A DNA stretch of 64,000 nt. Source: JACKHA01 sp041401985. GTDB taxonomy: Bacteria; Planctomycetota; Phycisphaerae; Phycisphaerales; UBA1924. Numbering within the stretch: the stretch's first letter is position 1; the number at the start of each line of letters is the position of its first letter. Position numbers and translations under genes: made by a program. The notes beneath the pieces were generated by a model. The model was not told the DNA's origin, ran no database searches, and saw nothing but the letters and a program-made list of their open reading frames with translations. Shown one piece after another: positions 1-8,067 of the stretch. The stretch covers positions 1-64,000 of the forward strand of contig JAWKTE010000014.1 in NCBI GenBank assembly GCA_041401985.1. Direction: 5' to 3'.

Positions 1-120
1 GCGGCCGGGCCGATCACCGACCGCCAGGCGGCCCGCTCGGACTTCGCGGCCGCGCTGTTCGGGGACGACTTCGGGCCGATTGCGCCCAGGGACACGCCGA
101 GCATCCAGCCGAGCCGGTGA
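1..120 (+). CDS. C-terminal end of an unknown protein (partial)
   Basis: Frame 1 is open from the first base of the window and ends at a TGA at 118-120, giving the last 39 residues of a protein (ends DTPSIQPSR). Codon use is GC-rich in the third position, like the neighbouring genes, which supports a real coding end rather than chance. No motif is recognisable in so short a piece. The beginning lies outside the window. It is followed directly by a repeat-rich intergenic stretch. Confidence 0.5.
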   Translation, partial: AAGPITDRQAARSDFAAALFGDDFGPIAPRDTPSIQPSR

Positions 121-565
121 GGGGTGGGTGGCGGTCGAGTGATCGTCCCGTGGTTGCCCAGTTCCTCGCGGCACTGCCGTTCATCGGCACCGACCTGCTC
201 CGCGCTCGCTTTGGCCGTGCCACCGACCTGCGCAGTCTTCGGAGCAGGTCGGTGCGAGCAGCCATGGACCTCCGAGCACCGGCGGGTTGCCGGCCGACGC
301 CAGCCAGATGGCTCCGTGCGCTCACGGTTCATCGGCACCGGCTTGCTCCTCGGCCGTGCCACCGACCTGCGGAGTCTTCGGAGCAGGTCGGTGCGAGCAA
401 CCGAGGGCCATCGAACGCGCCCGCGGGTTGCCGGGCGACACCAGCCAAAAGGCTCGGTGCACGCTCACGGTTGTTCGGCACCGACTTGCTCCGCTGACTC
501 CGCCAGTCGGTGGCACGTCAAGGATGACTTGAGGTCAGTGCCACTCGGCCGCGCGCCGCTGCATC
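121..565. repeat. REP-like hairpin array (family A, locus 1)
   Basis: No gene is visible here. The stretch contains copies of a palindrome with arms CACCGACCTGC and GCAGGTCGGTG around an AGTCTTCGG-like centre, at 221-254 and 360-393, a diverged copy at 479-512 and a lone half at about 188-200. The copies are linked by a shared spacer that includes GCGCTCACGGTTCATCGG or a close variant (about 317-336 and 459-478). The same unit recurs at 9.3-9.7 kb and 11.35-11.6 kb. Alternating orientation and paired hairpins resemble REP/BIME elements; the transposase remnant at 9395-9550 fits that reading. At 553-583 a separate short repeat (CGCCGCTGCATCATGAA) begins; it is also seen near 10280 and 11650. 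Confidence 0.75.
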
Positions 566-589
566 ATGAAGTGCGAATCTGAGCCGGGC

Positions 590-614
590 CGGGGCGGGGA
601 CGCCCCGGCTCGCG
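590..614. repeat. Short GC-rich palindromic repeat (family H), copy 1
   Basis: CCGGGGCGGGGACGCCCCGG forms a hairpin and is followed by CTCGCG. Near-identical copies occur at about 11695-11712 and 29337-29360. Two of the three copies follow the CGCTGCATCATGAA repeat, so they may form one composite unit. Confidence 0.55.
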
Positions 615-721
615 TGGGTGGCCGCGGGCTCGCGCGGCCATGGCCGCCGGCCCGCTGTCGCCTCTGCCCCACCCCGGCCCGCGCCCCGTACCATCCCCCG
701 GCCCACCCACGGAGGACGCCG

Positions 722-1462
722 GTGCCATCGTCATTTGCCGCGCTCTGCTCGGACTTCTACGTCAACCAGAAACTCGCGGTGAAGCTCGACCTCCCGCGCA
801 GCCGCGAGACCGTGCTCGACCTGTTCGAGCGCATCCGGCGTGAGTACCCGTCGATGGAGGCGTTCAAGCGCTACCAGGACGAACTGGCCCTCGAAAGCCC
901 CGCCACCGACCTGCCCCACCGCTGGCTGGCCATCCGCACCAACTCGGTCCGCACCGGGGCCGTCAACCCGGGCGGCATGGACGAGGCCTACGCCCTGCAC
1001 CGCCACGTGCTCGAGGTCGCCCCGTTCTTCCTGTCCATCAGCCCGCTGGACGTCGAGCACGTCGAACTGCTCTACGGCTTCGACCTCGAGTGCCGCTCCA
1101 GCCACGACGAGGTCGTGCACCGCGCCCTGCTCTCGGGCACCAGCCTGGGCGTCCTGGGCGACATGGACGGCGCCTCGCCCGTCGACTGCCAGCCCGTCTT
1201 CGGCGTGCGGCTGGCCAACCAGATCGAGGCCCACCTCGAGATCAAGACCCGCGGCGGCCCGGGCGCCGACACCCGCCGCCTCACCGAGTCCTCCGGCGAG
1301 TCCATCAGCGTCTACGTCATCCTGCGCTCGATGGCCCCGATCGGCGACGTCAAGCAACTCGTCGGCGTGTTCGACCGCTTGCGGGACGTGGGCGAGGAGA
1401 TCGTGCAGGAACGCGTCGTGCCCGAAATTATCATGCCGCTGCGACAGGAGATCGGGCTTTGA
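722..1462 (+). CDS. Conserved hypothetical protein, 246 aa
   Basis: The GTG at 722 is chosen as start because GGAGGA lies about 6 bases upstream; the frame stays open back to 566, but that part runs through repeats and has repeat-like composition. The product begins with a short segment (FAALCSDFYVNQKLAVKLDL) and has a mixed alpha/beta character with no signal peptide or membrane segment, so it is probably cytoplasmic. It contains acidic blocks such as SPLDVEHVELLYGFDLE. I recognise the general look of a conserved planctomycete protein but know no function. Its stop overlaps the start of the next gene by one base, so the two are probably translated together. Confidence 0.75.
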   Translation: MPSSFAALCSDFYVNQKLAVKLDLPRSRETVLDLFERIRREYPSMEAFKRYQDELALESPATDLPHRWLAIRTNSVRTGAVNPGGMDEAYALHRHVLEVAPFFLSISPLDVEHVELLYGFDLECRSSHDEVVHRALLSGTSLGVLGDMDGASPVDCQPVFGVRLANQIEAHLEIKTRGGPGADTRRLTESSGESISVYVILRSMAPIGDVKQLVGVFDRLRDVGEEIVQERVVPEIIMPLRQEIGL

Positions 1463-1977
1463 TGGCGACCGGCGCGGCGACCGGCGCTGGAGCCGCGGTT
1501 CTGGTCGCGGCGGGCGCCACCATCCCGCCGCGCGGCGGGCGTGGCGACCCGATCGACGTGATCATCTGGGTCGGGGCCCTGATCCTGGCCGTCACCGCCG
1601 CCGGCCTGATCGTCATGGCGATCCGCAAGCATCTGCTCAGCCGCGAGAACCAGTCGAACCAGGCCGGCGGGATGCTCGACCAGCTCCGGACGATGCACGC
1701 GCGCGGCGAGGTATCGGACGCGGAGTTCCAGGCCGCCCGCGCCTCGCTGCTGGCCAAGGCCACGGGCGTGCCGATCCCGAAGCCCGAGACGCCGCCCGAT
1801 CCTTCCGTACGCCGCGCACGCCCCGGCTACGACCTCACCGGCGCGCCGCTCCCGCCCCTGTCAGCCGGCGGAAACCCCCACCCAGATGAAGGGTCGGAGC
1901 AGGGTCCGCATGCCGAGCGCAATACCGAGCCGGAAGCGGATGAACCACCCACGCCGCGCGATGACGCGGCCCAATGA
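1462..1977 (+). CDS. Small membrane protein with SHOCT-like segment, 171 aa
   Basis: The ATG at 1462 overlaps the stop of the upstream gene (TGATG), which suggests translational coupling. An Ala-rich N-terminus leads to one strong transmembrane helix (VIIWVGALILAVTAAGLIVM, about residues 36-56). It is followed by basic residues and a short helical motif LDQLRTMHARGEVSDAEF (about residues 74-91) that matches the SHOCT pattern (short C-terminal oligomerisation domain). The rest is a Pro- and charge-rich tail. The expected topology is N-out with a cytoplasmic SHOCT and tail. The function is unknown; the coupled 246-aa protein may be its partner (inference). Confidence 0.75.
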   Translation: MATGAATGAGAAVLVAAGATIPPRGGRGDPIDVIIWVGALILAVTAAGLIVMAIRKHLLSRENQSNQAGGMLDQLRTMHARGEVSDAEFQAARASLLAKATGVPIPKPETPPDPSVRRARPGYDLTGAPLPPLSAGGNPHPDEGSEQGPHAERNTEPEADEPPTPRDDAAQ

Positions 1978-2262
1978 GCGAGCGCCGGTCGGCGCGCCCC
2001 AATAACGCCCCGCGATAATCCCCGCGGGGACGTGGACAACGCTCCACAATCGGCCGAGTCCGCTTCTCAGCCCCGCACAACCGGTCTAGGCTGTGCAGAC
2101 CGACCGCCCCGGCGTTCGGAATCGGGGCATCGGCGTGATTCGCCCCCTCAACGAGGTACCATGCTCGCCTGTGGAGCCACCGGCTCCGCTCGCCGATATT
2201 GACCCGACGGGGGTGGGCCCGCTCGGTCCGGCACGATCGGCGCACCTGCCAGCGAGGGAGAT

Positions 2263-3618
2263 ATGGCCAAGAACCGCAGCGACGGCACGGACGGGCACGA
2301 CGGACCCCGCGAGGGCGGGCGCGACCCCGGTCGCGACGCCTCGGGCTCCTTCCGCGGACGCAAGGTCACGACCTGCTCGTTCTGCGGGAAGACCAGCCGC
2401 GAGGTCGGCCCCATGGTCGAGGGCCCGAGCGAGGTCTACGTCTGCTCCTCGTGCGTCGACCTGTGCCAGAACATCTTCCGCCAGGAACGCCGGCGCCTGT
2501 CCAGCGCGACCCAGGCCCTGGCCGAGGTCCCGGCCCCGCGCCAGATCCGCGAGTTCCTGGACCAGTACATCATCGGCCAGGACTTCGCCAAGCGGTGCCT
2601 GTCCGTGGCGGTCCACAACCACTACAAGCGCCTGCTCCACATCGAGAGCGAGGACGCCGGCGAGGTCGAACTGGACAAGAGCAACATCATGCTCATCGGG
2701 CCGACCGGCTCGGGCAAGACCCTGCTGGCCCGCACCTTGGCCCGGATGCTCAAGGTCCCCTTCGCCATCGGCGACGCCACCACCCTCACCGAAGCCGGCT
2801 ACGTCGGCGAGGACGTCGAGAACCTGGTCCTCAAACTCCTCCAGGCCGCCGACTTCGACATCGAGTCCGCCCAGCGCGGCATCATCTACATCGACGAGGT
2901 CGACAAGGTCGGCAAGACCTCGCACAACGTCTCGATCACACGCGACGTCTCGGGCGAGGGCGTCCAGCAGTCGCTGCTCAAGATGCTCGAGGGCACCGTC
3001 GCCAACGTTCCCCCCCAGGGCGGACGCAAGCACCCCGAGCAGCAGTACATCCAGGTCGACACCTCCAACATCCTGTTCATCTGCGGCGGCTCGTTCGTCG
3101 GCCTGACCGACATCATCCGCCGGCGCATCGGCAAGAGCCGCATCGGCTTCGCCGCCCAGGGCGACGGCCCGCGGATCGCCACCGACTCGTCGCGCGACGA
3201 CGGGGCCGTGCTCGAGCAGGTCTCGACCGAGGACCTCATCGAGTTCGGCATGATCCCGGAGTTCATCGGGCGTCTGCCGGTGATCGCGCCGCTCATGCCG
3301 CTATCGGTCGAGGCGCTCGTGCAGATCCTGACCGAGCCGAAGAACGCGCTGGTCCGCCAGTACCAGCACCTGTTCGGCATCGAGGGCGCGTCGCTGACGT
3401 TCACCGACGAGGCCCTGGAGGCCATCGCCCGGAAGGCCAAGGAGCGCGACACCGGGGCCCGCGCCCTCCGCGCGGTCATGGAAGAGGTCATGCTCGACCT
3501 CATGTACGAACTGCCCGAGCACAACAACGAGGGCGTGGAGTACGTGATCGACCGGGCCGCGGTCCAGCACCGGCGCCCGCTGGGCGAACTGCGCCGTCTG
3601 CGGAAGGAATCGGCATAA
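2263..3618 (+). CDS. clpX: ATP-dependent Clp protease ATP-binding subunit ClpX
   Basis: AAA+ unfoldase that delivers substrates to ClpP. The 451-aa product has a Gly/Asp-rich N-terminal extension of about 37 residues, then a zinc-binding domain with CSFC and CSSC pairs (about residues 39-65). The AAA+ module follows, with Walker A GPTGSGKT (about 147-154) and Walker B IIYIDEVDK (about 206-214), then an arginine-containing segment SFVGLTDIIRRRIG and the C-terminal small domain (RDTGARALRAVMEEVM). GAGGGAG just upstream supports the ATG. No clpP lies beside it here. The adaptor gene clpS is about 30 kb away and normally serves ClpA rather than ClpX. Confidence 0.97.
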   Translation: MAKNRSDGTDGHDGPREGGRDPGRDASGSFRGRKVTTCSFCGKTSREVGPMVEGPSEVYVCSSCVDLCQNIFRQERRRLSSATQALAEVPAPRQIREFLDQYIIGQDFAKRCLSVAVHNHYKRLLHIESEDAGEVELDKSNIMLIGPTGSGKTLLARTLARMLKVPFAIGDATTLTEAGYVGEDVENLVLKLLQAADFDIESAQRGIIYIDEVDKVGKTSHNVSITRDVSGEGVQQSLLKMLEGTVANVPPQGGRKHPEQQYIQVDTSNILFICGGSFVGLTDIIRRRIGKSRIGFAAQGDGPRIATDSSRDDGAVLEQVSTEDLIEFGMIPEFIGRLPVIAPLMPLSVEALVQILTEPKNALVRQYQHLFGIEGASLTFTDEALEAIARKAKERDTGARALRAVMEEVMLDLMYELPEHNNEGVEYVIDRAAVQHRRPLGELRRLRKESA

Positions 3619-3656
3619 GCCGAAGCGACGGAGCGATCAAGCGACGCAGCGACGAA

Positions 3657-3687
3657 GGGCCGGACTCAGATCCGGCCCTTTTCCTTT
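3657..3687 (+). terminator. Intrinsic terminator after clpX
   Basis: GGGCCGGA (3657-3664) pairs with TCCGGCCC (3671-3678) around a 6-base loop and is followed by TTTTCCTTT. The preceding bases 3620-3656 are a degenerate run of GCGACG(G/A)A units like the octamer arrays elsewhere in the window. Confidence 0.8.
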
Positions 3688-3804
3688 GGCCCTGGCTTCG
3701 GCCCTGGCTTTTTGCGCTGGCACTCGATGCCTTGATGCCTACTGCCTTGGTGCCTTCCCCACCGTCATCATGGTATCGGAGCGGACCCCTGCCGCGACCG
3801 CCGC

Positions 3805-5571
3805 TCAGTTCAACCCGACGCACACGTCCCCCGGTGCCGCGGCCCGCGCGACCAGGTGCACCTTCACCCGCGTCGACAGCAGGTCCCGCGCCGCCGCCGG
3901 CACCCGCGTGAGCAGGTGCAGCCCGATCGGGCCTTGCCTCAGGAACGGCACGGCCCGGGCGATCAACGCCGCGTTGGCCGTCGCCCACGCCTCGACGCTC
4001 AGGAGCGCCGCGACGCCGATGCGACCGGGCGGGCCACTCAGACCGTCCGTGCCCGCGGCGACGCTGACCTCATCGAACACCACCGCGTGCAGCCCGCCCG
4101 CCGGATCGGCGGCCAGTTCCACGCCCGGCGCGTCCGGGCACGAGAACGGCAGCACCGCGTAGCCGAGCAGCGCGGCGCCGCCTCGCGCAAGGCCACCCGC
4201 AAGTGCGGACGCTGACCCTCGATGATCGACACTGGACGATCCAGCACCCTCGACGCGTCCGTGCCCGCCCGCGTACTGGCTCGGCACGCCGCGCCGTTCT
4301 GTCGGCGGCTCGGACGCAAGGAACCACTCATCCTCTCCCTCGGCGTGCCGCTGTGGGTCTGTCGAGCCGATCGCCTCTCGCATCGCCCGCTCGGCCTCGC
4401 GTGGACTCGTGCGCTCGGTGGCCCCGGTCGGCTCGACGGCCGACGCCTCATCGACCAGGCCGGCGTTCCCGCCCCCCGTCGCGTGCAACCGTCCGTGTTC
4501 CACCATCTCGTCCGCCCCAACCGTGCCGCCCGCGATCATCTCCACCAGCCACGCGGCGTCGCCATCAAACGGGCCGCGGAACACGGGGCGGGCGTCGGTC
4601 GCCCCGATGCGGTCCGCACACACGACCACATCGACGCGCCGGCGCAGGAACGCCGCGGCCGCGCGCCGGATGCGCGCGCTCGCCTCGCGGGCCCGCTCCG
4701 GACTGGCCCCCAGCAGCGCGATCCGCACCTCGAGTTCCTGTTCGCGGCACTCCTGTCCGGTCGCCGAGTCCACTCCATCGCCATCGGCCCGATCCGCGTC
4801 AGCTGGGCGCACCAGCGTCTTGAGCGTGCGGTACGCCGAGACCAGCGACGACTCGCTCACGCCGCTGAGCAGCGTGATCCGCCCGATCCGCGGATCGCCC
4901 GCCAGCGCCGCCTCGGACAACTCCCCGGCACGCACGAGCCACCGCGACGCCAGGCTCCCCGCTCGCGTGATCGCCGCCCGCAGCGCCCCGCCGCTCTCCA
5001 GCGCATCCTCGCGGGCCGCCCCGAACAGATCGATCGACACCCGATCGTCCTCGAGCCGGGCCAGCGCAACCGCCTCGCCGCCATCGCGCGCCACCTGGGC
5101 CGCGTACTGCGCGATCCACGCCCCGCCCAGCACGGGCAGATGCCCGACGACCAGCAACTCGATCCCGCGCGACGCCCTCGGGGCCTCGCCGTCGCCGCCA
5201 TCGCGCGACGCGAACACCCGCGGCGACGCCTCGCGCCCGTGCAAAGCTGCCTCGGACGCGACGCCGTTGGACGCCCGCACGCCACTCCCACGATCATCGC
5301 GCACCGCTTCGACCCGGCGTGCTTCGGCGCCAAGCGGCTTGCTCGGCTCGCCCAAGAACAGGTCCGCCAGCGAGTCGGCGATCTGGTCCACGAACTCATC
5401 GCGCACCGGCGCAACCGGCGCTTCGCGCCGCGCATCGCCGCGCGACGGCGCGTGCGACACAGGCCCCGGCGCCCCGAACCCACCGTCGTCCCGCCGCAGC
5501 ACCAGCCGCGGCGTTGCCGGCGGCATTGCCGGCGGGGTGCCCCGCTCCGATCCGGACTCGTGCTCGTGCAT
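3805..5571 (-). CDS. Hypothetical protein downstream of the ParA-CBM48 gene, 588 aa
   Basis: The start is taken at the ATG at 5571 because GGAGG stands just upstream; the frame is open to 5610. The first ~140 residues are low-complexity and charged. The region around residues 147-175 (LLVVGHLPVLGGAWIAQYAA) looks like the first strand-loop-helix of a P-loop NTPase, but the loop lacks the GK(T/S), so nucleotide binding by a standard Walker A is unlikely. A central Ala/Arg-rich segment and a more ordered C-terminal third (about 480-588) follow. It starts 48 bases after the stop of the ParA-CBM48 gene on the same strand, so they are probably one operon. A degenerate MinD/ParA-like partner is possible, but this is inference only. 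Confidence 0.75.
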   Translation of the reverse strand: MHEHESGSERGTPPAMPPATPRLVLRRDDGGFGAPGPVSHAPSRGDARREAPVAPVRDEFVDQIADSLADLFLGEPSKPLGAEARRVEAVRDDRGSGVRASNGVASEAALHGREASPRVFASRDGGDGEAPRASRGIELLVVGHLPVLGGAWIAQYAAQVARDGGEAVALARLEDDRVSIDLFGAAREDALESGGALRAAITRAGSLASRWLVRAGELSEAALAGDPRIGRITLLSGVSESSLVSAYRTLKTLVRPADADRADGDGVDSATGQECREQELEVRIALLGASPERAREASARIRRAAAAFLRRRVDVVVCADRIGATDARPVFRGPFDGDAAWLVEMIAGGTVGADEMVEHGRLHATGGGNAGLVDEASAVEPTGATERTSPREAERAMREAIGSTDPQRHAEGEDEWFLASEPPTERRGVPSQYAGGHGRVEGAGSSSVDHRGSASALAGGLARGGAALLGYAVLPFSCPDAPGVELAADPAGGLHAVVFDEVSVAAGTDGLSGPPGRIGVAALLSVEAWATANAALIARAVPFLRQGPIGLHLLTRVPAAARDLLSTRVKVHLVARAAAPGDVCVGLN

Positions 5572-5619
5572 CGGCGGGTCCTCCCGCAAACGGCGGGGGC
5601 CCCGCCCCACGCCGCGGCC

Positions 5620-7353
5620 TCAGGGGCGCGTGGGTGGCGGATCGATTCGGACGACGCTGTTGGCCTCGCCGAACGGGTTCGGGGCCGACAGCGGATTGAA
5701 CGGATCGGGCTTCCAGACACCATCGACCACGAGGCGGTACGAGTGCTCGCCGGGAGGCAGGTCGATCAGCACCTCGAACACGCCCAGGCCCTTGTTGGCC
5801 CGCATCTGGTGGGCCGTGGCCGACCACCCATTGAACTCACCGGCAACGGCCACCGATCGCCCCGCCGCCAGCGGCTGGACGAACAGCACGCCGCGGGCCG
5901 TCTTGCGGGCCCCCAGCAGCCGCGCGATCGACCCGCCGGCGAGCAGCCCGGCGTTGGAACCGGACGCCGGCGCGTCGTCCTCGTCCTCGGCGTCGATCAC
6001 CAGACGCACCGGCGCGGGCTTGGGCTCGATCGGACGCTCGACCCGGTCCGGACGCTGCAGCAGCAGCGCCCGCCGCACCAGGTCCTCGGTCCGCGACATC
6101 GCCCGCTCGGCGCCCTCGATGACCGTGGCGGTCGACGCGGTCTGGGTCATGTCCAGTTCGGTGCCCTGATCGCCCTCGCTCCGCGTCGGCGGCTGCTCGC
6201 GCGACTCGGGGATGCGAGGCGGGAACGAGCCGCCCGCGCCGCCGGGGCCTCCCGCCGGAACCGCGGCACCCGAACCGCCGGCGCCGGTGCCGCCGCCGGT
6301 GCCGGGAGAGTGGCCGTCGCTGGAACCCGTCCGCCCAGCGGGCGTCGCCGCGCGATCGCTCCGCGCCTCCGGCGTCGCTTGTCCGCCGACCGGCCCGGAG
6401 CCGACGGCGGGTGGGTGTTCGTCCTGCTCACGCCCGCCGCGACCGTCGAGCACCGCCCGACCGGCCCCGGAACGCACGTGCACCATCGGCGGTTCGTCCT
6501 CGGGCGCGGCCTGCGGCGAACCCGGTCCGCCAGCCACCGCCCCACCGCCCGCGTCGCCCTTGGCACCCTGCCTCGACCCCTGCCCCAGCCACCAGTCGGC
6601 CAGCGCGAGATAGTCCGCGGCCCCTTCCGACTCGGGCGCATAGTCCGCGATCGTCTGCCCGAACGACGACGCCTCTTTCAGGGCCGCGTCGGATCGGATC
6701 ACCACCGGGCACACCCGCGAGTCGAACTCGCGGCGCAACTCCGACAGCAGGTCCCGCGCCAGCGCCGACGACTCATCATGGATCGTCGCCAGCAGCCAGT
6801 ACGGCGTCTGCATCCCCAGCCGGCGCGAGATCGACTTGATCGTGTCGATCTGCTTGGCCGCCCCGCGGAGCGAGAAGTACGACGTCTCGACCGGGATCAG
6901 CACCGTGTCGGCCGCGACCAGCGCGTTGTACGTCAGCAGCCCGATCCCGGGCGGGCAGTCGATGCAGCACGCGTCGTAGCCCGGCGACAGGCGGTGCAGC
7001 ACGCCGCGGAGGGCCTGCTCCTTATCGGGGCGATCCGCCAGCCCGCCGCGGGCCGCCTCCAGCCCGGCGAGCCGCATCCGGCTCGGGGCCAGGTCCAGGT
7101 TCCGGGACACACGCCACAGCAGCCGCGCCGGGTCGAACTCCCGCGCGTCGAGCATCGCGTCCCCGATGTCCAGGTCGATCCGCTGCTCCGGGATTGCAAG
7201 CCCGGCGGCGCAGTGCGACTGCGGGTCGACGTCCACGAGCAGCGTTCGCAGGCCTCGCGAGGCAAACACACCCGCCAAGTTGATCGCCGTCGTCGTCTTC
7301 CCGCAGCCGCCCTTCTGGTTGATGACCGCGATCGTCCGCACGGCCCGCCCCAT
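5620..7353 (-). CDS. ParA/MinD-type ATPase fused to a C-terminal CBM48/AMPK glycogen-binding domain, 577 aa
   Basis: Residues about 5-265 form a ParA-type ATPase. It has a deviant Walker A (QKGGCGKTT, about 13-21), a switch segment VDVDPQSH and a Walker B-like segment CCIDCPPGIGLL, plus the PVETSYFSLRG stretch common in ParA proteins. A long Gly/Pro-rich linker (about 270-440) leads to a basic segment. The C-terminal domain (about 485-577) has FVQPLAAGRSVAVAGEFNGW, PPGEHSYRLVVDG and W-x-DP-NP, the pattern of the AMPK beta/CBM48 glycogen-binding fold. The start is the first ATG in the ATPase; longer in-frame starts exist to 7491 but add no conserved sequence. A positioning ATPase joined to an alpha-glucan-binding module is unusual. 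Neither chromosome-partition parB nor parS sites were seen nearby. The downstream 588-aa gene is probably co-transcribed. Confidence 0.88.
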   Translation of the reverse strand: MGRAVRTIAVINQKGGCGKTTTAINLAGVFASRGLRTLLVDVDPQSHCAAGLAIPEQRIDLDIGDAMLDAREFDPARLLWRVSRNLDLAPSRMRLAGLEAARGGLADRPDKEQALRGVLHRLSPGYDACCIDCPPGIGLLTYNALVAADTVLIPVETSYFSLRGAAKQIDTIKSISRRLGMQTPYWLLATIHDESSALARDLLSELRREFDSRVCPVVIRSDAALKEASSFGQTIADYAPESEGAADYLALADWWLGQGSRQGAKGDAGGGAVAGGPGSPQAAPEDEPPMVHVRSGAGRAVLDGRGGREQDEHPPAVGSGPVGGQATPEARSDRAATPAGRTGSSDGHSPGTGGGTGAGGSGAAVPAGGPGGAGGSFPPRIPESREQPPTRSEGDQGTELDMTQTASTATVIEGAERAMSRTEDLVRRALLLQRPDRVERPIEPKPAPVRLVIDAEDEDDAPASGSNAGLLAGGSIARLLGARKTARGVLFVQPLAAGRSVAVAGEFNGWSATAHQMRANKGLGVFEVLIDLPPGEHSYRLVVDGVWKPDPFNPLSAPNPFGEANSVVRIDPPPTRP

Positions 7354-7537
7354 GGGTGGAAGAAACCTGCGCGGGAACCACGCCCGCGCAACCTTGACTC
7401 GGGCGTTATCGGGTCCGACAGGGAAAGCCCTTGAAAACCGGAGTCGAAAGACCCCTGCATCCGACACGCCCTCCCGCACGGCGTCCGCCACCCTCCCCGA
7501 CTCCGCCGCCCGCCCCTCGCGCTAACCTTCTACCCAG

Positions 7538-8062
7538 ATGGCAGACACCCCAGCAACGCCCCCCGAATCCGGTGATGAACGCCTCGGCCAGTCGGCCCAG
7601 CCCCTGGCCGCCCGCTCCGTCGGCGACCCCGAGAAGATCAAGGCCCTGGCCCTCGAGGCCGCCCGCCTGTGCCACGACGACAAGTGCACCGATGTCGTCG
7701 TGCTCGACGTGCGCGACCTCAGCCCCGTGACCGACTACCTGGTCATCGCCACCGGCACTTCCGACCGCCAGATGCGCAGCGTGCTCGACCACGTCGAGGA
7801 CCTGGGCTCCTCCATGGACTTCCCCCCGTTCAAGGTGAGCCGCGACGACGGCACCCTCTGGCTCCTGGCCGACTTCGTCGACGTGGTCGTCCACCTCTTC
7901 GAGCCAAACGCCCGCGCCCACTACGACCTCGAGATGCTCTGGGGCGACGCCCCGCGCGTCGAGTGGCGACGCCCCGGCGACCCGCGCTCCGGCATCACAG
8001 GGCCGGGCCCGCGGAACCCCGGCCCGAGAAACCCAGGTTCGCAGAGCCCGGCCGGGCGCTGA
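7538..8062 (+). CDS. rsfS: Ribosomal silencing factor RsfS
   Basis: RsfS binds ribosomal protein L14 of the large subunit and blocks subunit joining when nutrients are short. The core (about residues 30-145) carries the family pattern: DVVVLDVRDLSPVTDYLVIA, TGTSDRQMRSVLDHVED, and WLLADFVDVVVHLF followed by YDLEMLWGDA. The 174-aa product is longer than usual because of an N-terminal tail of about 30 residues and a Gly/Pro/Arg-rich C-terminal tail after the conserved domain (GPGPRNPGPRNPG). It is divergent to the ParA-CBM48 gene and only 5 bases upstream of aroB, suggesting co-transcription. Confidence 0.95.
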   Translation: MADTPATPPESGDERLGQSAQPLAARSVGDPEKIKALALEAARLCHDDKCTDVVVLDVRDLSPVTDYLVIATGTSDRQMRSVLDHVEDLGSSMDFPPFKVSRDDGTLWLLADFVDVVVHLFEPNARAHYDLEMLWGDAPRVEWRRPGDPRSGITGPGPRNPGPRNPGSQSPAGR

Positions 8063-8067
8063 GCCAC

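Noticed and set aside
121..565. Possible CRISPR array in the repeated CACCGACCTGC region (also 9.3 and 11.4 kb)
   Set aside because: Copies are few, in alternating orientation, unevenly spaced, with conserved rather than unique spacers, and no cas genes are present. They fit REP elements.
566..721. ATG at 566 as start of the 246-aa protein
   Set aside because: The extra residues are encoded by repeats H and CGCTGCATCATGAA and are Pro/Arg-rich. GTG 722 has a good ribosome site.
4222..7434. 1070-codon plus-strand frame over the ParA-CBM48 and 588-aa genes
   Set aside because: Shadow of two minus-strand genes; Arg/Pro-rich with no domain.
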